Shown here piece by piece: positions 53,096 to 60,900 of a DNA stretch of 64,000 bases. The stretch comes from Gramella jeungdoensis (GTDB lineage: Bacteria > Bacteroidota > Bacteroidia > Flavobacteriales > Flavobacteriaceae), in NCBI RefSeq assembly GCF_023805255.1, contig NZ_JAMSCK010000008.1:1-64000 (forward strand). Direction: 5' to 3'. Position numbers and translations under genes: made by a program. The notes under the pieces were generated by a model. That model saw only the letters and a list, made by a program, of their open reading frames with translations, was not told the origin of the DNA and searched no databases. Numbering within the stretch: position 1 is the stretch's first letter; each line of letters opens with the position of its first letter.

Positions 53096-53369
53096 ACAAA
53101 ACATATTCACCGGATTCTTAACAGGGATTGCCGCAAATATTGCGGGAGTAATGCTCTATATCACCTTACTTTCAGAGGCTGATATAGATGCTACATTACA
53201 GGATGCCGTAGCCAATGGTTATCTTGGAAAAATAATCGCTCTGGGTGCCATTTTGAATTTTCTGCCCTTTTTCGTTTTCTTAAAAAAGAAACAGAATTAT
53301 CATGCCCGCGGGGTATTACTGGCAACCGTGAGTGTTGCAGTGGCAGTGGCAATCTATAAATTCTTATAG
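53088..53369 (+). CDS. small three-helix membrane protein of unknown function
   Basis: A 93-residue protein with helices at about 8-28 (GFLTGIAANIAGVMLYITLL), 48-66 (IIALGAILNFLPFFVFL) and 74-92 (VLLATVSVAVAVAIYKFL). No known family was recognised. It overlaps surE by 8 bases and ends one base before lpxB, so it is firmly inside the operon; a role in envelope or lipid A synthesis is possible but only by position. Confidence 0.75.
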   Translation: MIKQNIFTGFLTGIAANIAGVMLYITLLSEADIDATLQDAVANGYLGKIIALGAILNFLPFFVFLKKKQNYHARGVLLATVSVAVAVAIYKFL

Positions 53370-53370
53370 A

Positions 53371-54486
53371 ATGAAGTATTATATCATCGCCGGCGAAGCT
53401 TCAGGGGACCTGCATGCCTCTAACCTTATGAAGGCCCTGAAAGGAGTAGATAAGGAAGCTGAATTCCGCTTCTGGGGTGGTGATCTTATGCAGGAACAGG
53501 GTGGGACTCTGGTAAAGCATTATAAGGAACTAGCTTTCATGGGTTTTTCAGAGGTGATCATGAATCTGAGAACCATCTTCAATAATATCAGGTTTTGTAA
53601 AGAAGACATCAAAAGCTTTGATCCAGATGTGATCATTTTTGTGGATTATCCCGGGTTTAACATGCGTATAGCAAAATGGGCCAAAACTGAAGGCTATAGA
53701 ACGCATTATTATATATCTCCTCAAATCTGGGCCTGGAAGGAAAACAGGATCAATAAGATCAAGCGGGATGTAGACCAGATGTACGTGATACTTCCATTTG
53801 AAAAGGACTTTTATACTAACAAGCATGATTTTCCCGTTCACTTTGTAGGACACCCTTTACTGGATGCGATTGAAAACAGGCCTCCTGTAGATACTGCCAG
53901 CTTTAAAAAGAAGCATGGACTTGACAAAAGACCTGTTATAGCCTTACTTCCGGGTAGCAGGAAACAGGAGATAGAAAAAATGCTGAAAGTAATGCTGAGT
54001 ATCACCGATAATTTTAAAGACTATCAATTCGTAATTGCGGGCGCCCCTAGTCAGGATCGGGAATTCTATGAAGGTTTTATGAAAAGGTCTAATATCAGCC
54101 TTATTATGAACAGGACCTATGACGTTTTAAGCATTGCACATGCGGCCCTTGTGACCTCGGGAACTGCAACCCTGGAAACGGCCCTTTTCAAAGTACCTGA
54201 AGTGGTTTGCTATAAGGGAAGTTATATCTCCTATCATATTGCGAAACGCATCATTAACCTTGATTTCATTTCCCTGGTAAACCTTATAATGGGAAGAGAA
54301 GTGGTGAAAGAACTTATACAGAACGAGTTTAATTCAAAAAATCTTAAAGACGAACTTAACAGGATTCTGGATGAAGAGAACAGGAAAAGAATCTTTGGAG
54401 ACTACTATGAGCTGGAACAAAAACTGGGAGGCAATGGTGCCAGCAGAAAGACTGCCGAATTGATCTACCAAAACATTACAGCATGA
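53371..54486 (+). CDS. lpxB: lipid-A-disaccharide synthase
   Basis: Condenses UDP-diacylglucosamine with lipid X to form the lipid A disaccharide at the inner membrane. 371 residues from the ATG at 53371, normal for the family. Motifs: YYIIAGEASGDLHASNL at the start, FVDYPGFNMR, YYISPQIWAWKENRI, LPGSRKQEIEKM and TSGTATLETAL. The open frame extends 39 bases upstream, but MKYYIIAGEASGDLH is the conserved start, and the upstream part overlaps the previous gene. Overlaps the next gene by ATGA. Confidence 0.97.
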   Translation: MKYYIIAGEASGDLHASNLMKALKGVDKEAEFRFWGGDLMQEQGGTLVKHYKELAFMGFSEVIMNLRTIFNNIRFCKEDIKSFDPDVIIFVDYPGFNMRIAKWAKTEGYRTHYYISPQIWAWKENRINKIKRDVDQMYVILPFEKDFYTNKHDFPVHFVGHPLLDAIENRPPVDTASFKKKHGLDKRPVIALLPGSRKQEIEKMLKVMLSITDNFKDYQFVIAGAPSQDREFYEGFMKRSNISLIMNRTYDVLSIAHAALVTSGTATLETALFKVPEVVCYKGSYISYHIAKRIINLDFISLVNLIMGREVVKELIQNEFNSKNLKDELNRILDEENRKRIFGDYYELEQKLGGNGASRKTAELIYQNITA

Positions 54487-55046
54487 TGAACCGTTTAATA
54501 AAAAGATCTTTTTTTGCGACCGGTCTTTTTATTCTGATCGGTACATTTCTTACTTCATGCGGATCATCTAGATCCAGGGTGATCACTACCAAGAAAGAAC
54601 AGAACAAAACTGAAGAGGTTACCCAGGTATATGACCGAAATCCAGCCGCAGAACCAGAAAATGAGATTGTCTTTAAAGTGGTTCATACTGCTAAAAAATT
54701 TGAAGGTACCAGGTACAAATACGGTGGAACAGACAAAAAGGGAATGGATTGTTCCGGACTCATTTACCGCTCATTTCTGGAAGAAGGCATCTCCCTTCCC
54801 CGGACTTCCCGGGCCATGTCACTCGAAGGAAAACGCCTGTATCTAAAAGAAGTAAGTGTTGGGGACCTCCTCTTCTTTGAAACCAACAAGAACCGCAAAG
54901 TGATAAACCATGTGGGGCTGGTAGTAGATGTGAATAAGAATGGTATTTATTTTATACATTCTTCAACTTCCCGGGGCGTCATTATATCCTCTCTTTCAGA
55001 GTCCTACTGGTATAATAATTTTGTGATGGCCCGAAGAGTGATCTGA
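54483..55046 (+). CDS. NlpC/P60 (C40) peptidase lipoprotein
   Basis: A 187-residue cell-wall endopeptidase of the Spr/MepS kind. Lipobox LTSC (Cys26). The catalytic residues are visible: Cys90 in GMDCSGLIYR, His143 in VINHVGLVVD and a third polar residue near HSSTS (His159). GTRYKYGGTDKKG precedes the cysteine, as in the family. It probably cleaves peptidoglycan crosslinks in the periplasm. Co-transcribed with lpxB (4-base overlap). Confidence 0.93.
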   Translation: MMNRLIKRSFFATGLFILIGTFLTSCGSSRSRVITTKKEQNKTEEVTQVYDRNPAAEPENEIVFKVVHTAKKFEGTRYKYGGTDKKGMDCSGLIYRSFLEEGISLPRTSRAMSLEGKRLYLKEVSVGDLLFFETNKNRKVINHVGLVVDVNKNGIYFIHSSTSRGVIISSLSESYWYNNFVMARRVI

Positions 55047-55080
55047 AAATTTTATATCTTCTGAATGTAAAAAGCTTTCA

Positions 55081-57111
55081 TTGAAGAACTTTCAGTTTAT
55101 CTTTCTTCGTCTTTCCCTATACCTCATTGCAGGTATCTTTTTTGCTTTCAATTTTTCTTTAAATGAGCAATTTGTTCTCGTCTTCTTTTCAGCTTCACTG
55201 TTATTTTTCCTCTTTGCGTATTTCAGATCAAAAAGACAGCTCTTTCCTGACCCATTGATGGGGATTGCCACTTTCATCTTCATTTTTACTATGGGAATCT
55301 TCAGCGCCTTTTACTCGATCCCGACGAACCAGTCCGAACATTATCTTCAGAAAGCTTCAGAGTCTCAAAAAGAATTGTTCGCAAAGGCAACCGTTACAGA
55401 AGAATTGAAGCCTACAGCTTATTCGAGCAGGTATATTTTGAAGGTAGATGAACTGATTACAGAAAATAAAACTCAGGCTGTCAGAGGCAAAATACTATTA
55501 AATATCAGGATTGATTCTTCGGGCCTTCAACCCGGCAATGAAATATTTCTTCCATGGACTCCGGAAGAGATAGCAGTACCGTTGAATCCTTTTCAGTTTA
55601 ATTACCGGAAATACATGCAGAATCTGGGGGTTGAAAGACAGCTCAATCTTCAGTCTGAACAGATAAATGTACTGCATAGAAGCAATAGCAACCTTTTAAA
55701 CCTCGCATGGGGTTTTAGAGAAGATCTGATCACAGAGCTGAAAAAGTATGATCTAGAGAAAGAAGAGTTAGCCGTGTTCCAGGCTCTTATTCTGGGGCAG
55801 CGAAGAGAGATCGATGATAAACTGTACAAAGATTACGCAGCTGCCGGAGCGATACATATCCTTGCGATTTCCGGCCTTCATATTGGTATTCTGCTGCTAT
55901 TGCTAAATTCTCTTCTAAAGCCAGTGGAAAGGCTTAAGTATGGCAAATACCTTAAAGCATTTCTTGTGATAGTACTCTTATGGTCCTTCGCCCTTCTAAC
56001 CGGGTTAAGTCCTTCGGTGGTACGTGCGGTAACCATGTTTACATTCATAGCCATAGGCCTTCAACTTAAAAGGAAAACCAGCCCACTTAACAGTCTGTTT
56101 CTCTCACTTTTCTTTCTTTTACTTATCAATCCATTTTACCTATTCCAGGTTGGATTCCAACTTAGTTATCTTGCGGTATTCAGCATTATTGTATTCCAGC
56201 CCTTCATTTACAGACTTTTCACAACAAAAATCAAAATCATTGATTATTTCTGGAAAATGGTTTCGGTTAGTTTAGCTGCCCAGATAGGTATCCTAGCCTT
56301 AAGCCTGTTCTATTTTCACCAGTTCCCTGGTTTATTCCTCCTAAGCAACCTGGTTGTTCTTCCAGTTCTGGGTTTTGTACTTGCCTTTGGGATCCTGATC
56401 ATTCTACTCGCATTGGCTAATATCCTTCCAGAAGTACTGGTCGAGGTTCTTGGCAGTATTCTAAAGCTTTTGAATTCTTTTATCAGGCAAATAGCGGGTA
56501 TTGAGACTATGGTCTTGAGCGACATCGATTTCAGCATTTTTCAATGCATAGCAGCATATTTAATACTAGTGGGAATCCTTCTCATCCTCTCAAAGCCAAA
56601 TTTCAGGAGACTTTGTTTCCTTCTAATCAGTATACTGATATTCCAGCTTGCGAGTTTTTATAATAAAACAAGTATCCCGTCATATGAGTTAGTTGTATTC
56701 CATAAAAGCCGGGAGACCATAATTGGAAAAAAGCATAAAAAAGAATTAACCCTGTTTACGAAAACAGAGACTGAACCCGGCTTTTTGAAGTCTTATATAA
56801 GAGAGCGAAGAATTGAAAATGTAAAGCAGAAGGAGATTCCCTATATTTTTCAAATTAAAGATCAGTTATGCCTGGTGGTTGATACAACTTCGAACTATAA
56901 TGTAATTAGCTTTCAACCTGAAATCATCTTTTTGAGAAATTCGCCAAAATTAAACATCGAAAGGCTGATAGACAACCTTCAACCCAAACGGATAATTGCC
57001 GATGGCAGTAATTATCCATCTTTCGTAAACCGATGGGAAAAGACCTGCAGAACAAAAAAAATCCCTTTCCTCTATACCGGTGAAAAGGGAGCGTTTATTT
57101 TTAATCAGTAA
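55081..57111 (+). CDS. comEC: ComEC/Rec2-family DNA-uptake channel protein
   Basis: A 676-residue polytopic protein. After two or three N-terminal helices comes the OB-like DUF4131 region (about 85-200). The ComEC competence domain follows (about 210-480), with AILGQRREID, YAAAGAIHILAISGLHIGI and LLTGLSPSVVRAVTMF. The C-terminal part (about 520-676) is where a metallo-beta-lactamase domain sits in longer members; here no HxHxDH motif is seen, so that domain is degenerate. The start is a TTG at 55081; a stop lies 36 bases upstream in frame and no ATG is available before residue 60. Confidence 0.9.
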   Translation: MKNFQFIFLRLSLYLIAGIFFAFNFSLNEQFVLVFFSASLLFFLFAYFRSKRQLFPDPLMGIATFIFIFTMGIFSAFYSIPTNQSEHYLQKASESQKELFAKATVTEELKPTAYSSRYILKVDELITENKTQAVRGKILLNIRIDSSGLQPGNEIFLPWTPEEIAVPLNPFQFNYRKYMQNLGVERQLNLQSEQINVLHRSNSNLLNLAWGFREDLITELKKYDLEKEELAVFQALILGQRREIDDKLYKDYAAAGAIHILAISGLHIGILLLLLNSLLKPVERLKYGKYLKAFLVIVLLWSFALLTGLSPSVVRAVTMFTFIAIGLQLKRKTSPLNSLFLSLFFLLLINPFYLFQVGFQLSYLAVFSIIVFQPFIYRLFTTKIKIIDYFWKMVSVSLAAQIGILALSLFYFHQFPGLFLLSNLVVLPVLGFVLAFGILIILLALANILPEVLVEVLGSILKLLNSFIRQIAGIETMVLSDIDFSIFQCIAAYLILVGILLILSKPNFRRLCFLLISILIFQLASFYNKTSIPSYELVVFHKSRETIIGKKHKKELTLFTKTETEPGFLKSYIRERRIENVKQKEIPYIFQIKDQLCLVVDTTSNYNVISFQPEIIFLRNSPKLNIERLIDNLQPKRIIADGSNYPSFVNRWEKTCRTKKIPFLYTGEKGAFIFNQ

Positions 57112-57119
57112 AACTGGTT

Positions 57120-57662
57120 TTAGCTTGAAAACGTGCCTTCAAACTCCTCCTGGTATTTTTTCCATTCCTCATCGGTCTTTACTTTCTTATAATCGTCTGT
57201 AGCAAAAACTTTCAGAAATATTTCCAGCTGTTTTGGGGTAAGATATCCTTTCAAAGGACTTAGGAATTCTCCCTTTTCATCAAAAAACACCATTGTAGGA
57301 TAGGCACTAACACCCATCGCCAGTGCAAACTGGTGAATACTGTTTCGTCGCTGGGCCTTCTCAGGATCATAATTAGGATTTTTAAAGACCTTGTCTCGAT
57401 AGTTTATCACCTCGTTCCCTTCGGCATTGAACTTCACCGCATAGTAATGCTTATTGATATATTCTACAACGTCTTTATTACCAAAAGTATTCTTATCAAG
57501 CATCTTACATGGCCCACACCACGTAGTATAGGCATCTACAAAAATCTTCTTAGGCTGCTTTTTCTGGGCTTCCAGCGCCTCATTCATACTCATCCATTTT
57601 ATTTCCTGAGCATTGACTGCAACACCCATCATCAGCATTAAAAAAAGGAAAAATCTCTTCAT
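57120..57662 (-). CDS. secreted thioredoxin-like protein with CGPC active site
   Basis: A 180-residue exported protein (signal LFLMLMMGVAVNAQ) with a thioredoxin fold. The active site is TTWCGPCKMLD (Cys49, Cys52). The cis-proline segment is VSAYPTMVFFDEKG. It belongs to the DsbD-gamma/DUF255-like periplasmic thioredoxins. The frame opens 27 bases upstream, but the ATG at 57662 begins the signal peptide. It follows the peptide-transporter genes on the same strand by about 42 bases and could be part of that unit. Confidence 0.87.
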   Translation of the reverse strand: MKRFFLFLMLMMGVAVNAQEIKWMSMNEALEAQKKQPKKIFVDAYTTWCGPCKMLDKNTFGNKDVVEYINKHYYAVKFNAEGNEVINYRDKVFKNPNYDPEKAQRRNSIHQFALAMGVSAYPTMVFFDEKGEFLSPLKGYLTPKQLEIFLKVFATDDYKKVKTDEEWKKYQEEFEGTFSS

Positions 57663-57704
57663 AAATTCAATTTTCAGGTACATAAACAAAAAGCATTCCT
57701 AAAT

Positions 57705-59294
57705 TTAATGAATTCCATTCATCCATTTACGCAATAAAGGCACAAGAAGTAATAAAATTAACGCGGCAGCACCAACTACACCTACACCCCAGATAAGATA
57801 GGTTTCAGAATAGATGCCTAATGTCATCTCTGCCGGAGTATCATCAGTCACCGCTTCACTGGTGGTTAAAGTACCTATAAGTCCAGCCATTTTATTGGCA
57901 AGTGCGATTGAAAGGAACCAGGCTCCCATTACAAATCCAACCACTTTGGCTGGTGAAAGCTTGGTTACCATAGAGAGACCAATGGGGGATAAGGAAAGTT
58001 CCCCTGTAGTATGCAATAAATACATTAATGCAAGGAATACGATTGGAACAAGACCGTCTCCTCCTGCGAATAATTTTGCACCCAGGACGATCACGCCGAA
58101 ACCTAAAGCGAGTTGGGTAAGCCCCAGAACAAATTTCATCGGGGTACTTGGCTCCTTCCCTGCTTTATTCAGTTTAAGCCAGATCCATGAGAATAATGGA
58201 GCAAGCAACATAATGTAAAGTGGATTCAGACTCTGGAAGATGGAAGCCGGTATCTCGGTTCCGCCTACAAATCTATCTACGTTCTTATCAGTAAAAATAG
58301 TTAAACTACCTCCTGCCTGTTCAAACAACGCCCAGAATACGGCATGAAAAAAGAACAATACAACTACCACCAGCAATCGCTGCCCCTCTACCCTGTTCTT
58401 TGTAGTTAAGGCTTGATAAAGCAGATAGCCCACAATTAAAAGCGAAACCACGATGAGTGCGCCAGACATAAACTCATCCAGATCCAGCATAAAGGCACAA
58501 ACCGGTACTGCCATCAATGAGATCACATATATACCAATATCAGGTTTCATCCCAAGGAATTTTCTTTCTCCGTTTCTAACTTCCTCGGGTTCTATTCCTT
58601 TACCTTCAAAATCCTTACTTGATTTTGTAAATACATAAAAAACGATAAGCCCCAGCAACATCCCTATTCCTGCCAGTCCAAAACCATAATGCCAGTTTAT
58701 CTGTTGGCCTACATAACCACAGGTAAGGGTAGATAGGAAGGCACCAATATTAACACCCATATAGAAAATAGAAAAGGCACCATCTTTTCTCGCATCATTG
58801 GGATCATAAAAAGTTCCAAGGAAAGAACTGATATTCGGTTTAAAAAACCCATTCCCAACAATGATAAGCGCAAGTGCCGCAAAAAAGAAAGGCATATTCC
58901 CTTCAAGATTTTCAAAGCCCTGGAGGGCAAGAGTAAAATGCCCTAAAGCCATCAATAAACCTCCCCATATAATGGTCTTTTTAAAACCAAGTAACTGGTC
59001 GGCTACCAGACCACCCAGGACCGGAAAGAGGTATACCATAGCCGTATAGGAACCATAGATACCATAAGCCTGGGTTTCAGCAATGTTCTGAGCCAGGTCT
59101 ATGAATAATACTTTCGTCATGTAAAGCACCAGGAGTGCCCGCATTCCGTAGTAGGAAAAACGTTCCCACATTTCAGCGAAAAAAAGAACAAACAGTGCTT
59201 TTGGGTGAGTATCCTTATTCGTATAGATTATAAAAGGAACCCAGATGAGTACAAAGACCCATCCAATAATCATGATCCATAAAGTAATATCCAT
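57705..59294 (-). CDS. POT-family proton-coupled di/tripeptide transporter (second copy)
   Basis: A 529-residue 12- to 14-helix MFS importer of di- and tripeptides. The family signatures ERFSYYGMRALLVLYM (ExxERFxYY motif, proton and peptide site), GGLVADQLLGFKKTI and FSIFYMGVNIGAFLSTL are present. It is a tandem paralogue of the gene at 59314 (20 bases apart) but has a longer C-terminal extracytoplasmic loop (TLTTSEAVTDDTPAEM). Expression with the DPP IV peptidase gene upstream suggests use of dipeptides released outside the inner membrane. Confidence 0.94.
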   Translation of the reverse strand: MDITLWIMIIGWVFVLIWVPFIIYTNKDTHPKALFVLFFAEMWERFSYYGMRALLVLYMTKVLFIDLAQNIAETQAYGIYGSYTAMVYLFPVLGGLVADQLLGFKKTIIWGGLLMALGHFTLALQGFENLEGNMPFFFAALALIIVGNGFFKPNISSFLGTFYDPNDARKDGAFSIFYMGVNIGAFLSTLTCGYVGQQINWHYGFGLAGIGMLLGLIVFYVFTKSSKDFEGKGIEPEEVRNGERKFLGMKPDIGIYVISLMAVPVCAFMLDLDEFMSGALIVVSLLIVGYLLYQALTTKNRVEGQRLLVVVVLFFFHAVFWALFEQAGGSLTIFTDKNVDRFVGGTEIPASIFQSLNPLYIMLLAPLFSWIWLKLNKAGKEPSTPMKFVLGLTQLALGFGVIVLGAKLFAGGDGLVPIVFLALMYLLHTTGELSLSPIGLSMVTKLSPAKVVGFVMGAWFLSIALANKMAGLIGTLTTSEAVTDDTPAEMTLGIYSETYLIWGVGVVGAAALILLLLVPLLRKWMNGIH

Positions 59295-59313
59295 GACTTA
59301 AAATATTTGGTTA

Positions 59314-60882
59314 CTAATTTACTTCCGCATCGGCAAGCTCATATTGTTCCTGTTCCAGCATTTCCCTTTCGTTATCCTCAGCACCATGAGTCAATCGCTT
59401 CAATGGTTTCAGCATTATAAGAACCAATGTAGCGAAACATACCGTAAATATTGTTATTCCGGAGAATATGGCTATATCTCCCGCTTCAGAAGCGAACTCC
59501 CCTATAATACCGGCTACCTTATTTCCTAATCCTGTGGCTGCGAAATAAACTCCCATCATAAGAGAAGCGTATCTTACCGGAGCCAGCTTAGTAATAAATG
59601 AAAGTGCTACAGGTGAAGAACACAACTCACCGATCGTATGGAAAAGGTAAGCCAGGACTAACCAGTACATTGCAGAAGCACCATTTGATTCAAACTGTAA
59701 AGCAGCAAAGACCATAAATACAAATCCAAGTCCCATGATGATCACACCGGTTGCCATTTTGAATATAGAAGAAGCTTCTTTATTCTTCAGTTTTCTACGA
59801 GCCCAGAAATTTGCCACTATAAGTCCAAAGATAATGATGAACATAGCATTTAAAGACTGGAACCAGGAAGCGGGAACTTCATTTCCAATTAACGGCAAAC
59901 TGAAAGGAAGAGATCTGTTAGTATTATCAAGCGCATAAATATTCATCAGTCCGCCTGCCTGTTCAAAAGCTCCCCAGAAAACGATCACGAGTATGAAGGA
60001 CAATAGCATAACTACATACCTGTCTTTCATCACTTTTGTAGTTAAGTCTTTATAAACCATCATCATCATTGAGATAACTCCCGTTAGGAAGATGAACAAT
60101 AAACCATAAGCAAGCCCCATTTCATACATCCCATAGAGAGACGCGGCAAGCAATATAAGGGAAATAACCAGCTGTGGCGGTGACTTTAAAAGATCCTGGA
60201 AAAGGTTGCCTAAAGAGGCTCCTTCATCTCTTTCGGCTTTTGAAAGAAGGTTTCCAACATTTGTCAGATGCTTCTGCCCAAATAGATAAACTATCAATCC
60301 CAGCGCCATGGCTATTCCTGCAAGTCCGAAACCATAATGCCAACCGATATTCTCTCCTACATAACCTACAATCAAACTGGAAAGGAAAGCTCCCAGGTTG
60401 ATACCTATATAAAAAATTGTAAATCCTTTATCCCTTCTAATATCACCTTCTTTATAAAGGCCTCCCACCATTGTGGAGATATTAGGTTTAAGGAACCCAA
60501 CTCCTATAATAATAAGCGTTAAACCTGTATAAAAGGCCCACATCTGTTCTACTGCCAGTATTCCGTGACCGGCCACCAGAACTATTCCACCTATGAGTAC
60601 AGCCCGTTTCTGACCAAATACCTTATCTGCCAGTATCCCTCCGGGAATGGAAGCTACATACACCAGCATGGTATACCATCCATACAGGGCAAGAGCCTCA
60701 GCCTGCGTCCATCCCAATCCTGCATTTCCTTCTGTAGTGGCGCTTACAAGATATAGTACCAGAATTGCTCGCATTCCATAATAAGAAAAGCGTTCCCACA
60801 TTTCGGTAAAGAATAAAATGTAAAGCCCTACAGGATGCCCAAAAAGCTCTTTTTGTTTAACACGTACGTCTCTTGTTGCCAT
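59314..60882 (-). CDS. POT-family proton-coupled di/tripeptide transporter (first copy)
   Basis: A 522-residue MFS peptide importer. It has ERFSYYGMRAILVLYLV, GGILADKVFGQKRAV and FTIFYIGINLGAFLSSL, the three POT landmarks, near the N-terminus. The C-terminus is acidic (ERE and EQEQ runs). It starts 18 bases after the DPP IV gene stop and is followed 20 bases later by its paralogue, so all three are co-transcribed. Confidence 0.95.
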   Translation of the reverse strand: MATRDVRVKQKELFGHPVGLYILFFTEMWERFSYYGMRAILVLYLVSATTEGNAGLGWTQAEALALYGWYTMLVYVASIPGGILADKVFGQKRAVLIGGIVLVAGHGILAVEQMWAFYTGLTLIIIGVGFLKPNISTMVGGLYKEGDIRRDKGFTIFYIGINLGAFLSSLIVGYVGENIGWHYGFGLAGIAMALGLIVYLFGQKHLTNVGNLLSKAERDEGASLGNLFQDLLKSPPQLVISLILLAASLYGMYEMGLAYGLLFIFLTGVISMMMMVYKDLTTKVMKDRYVVMLLSFILVIVFWGAFEQAGGLMNIYALDNTNRSLPFSLPLIGNEVPASWFQSLNAMFIIIFGLIVANFWARRKLKNKEASSIFKMATGVIIMGLGFVFMVFAALQFESNGASAMYWLVLAYLFHTIGELCSSPVALSFITKLAPVRYASLMMGVYFAATGLGNKVAGIIGEFASEAGDIAIFSGITIFTVCFATLVLIMLKPLKRLTHGAEDNEREMLEQEQYELADAEVN

Positions 60883-60900
60883 TTATAGTTTTGTATTTAA

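Noticed and set aside
57705-60882. Assembly duplication of the POT gene
   Set aside because: The two copies differ throughout in protein sequence and loop length, so they are true diverged paralogues.
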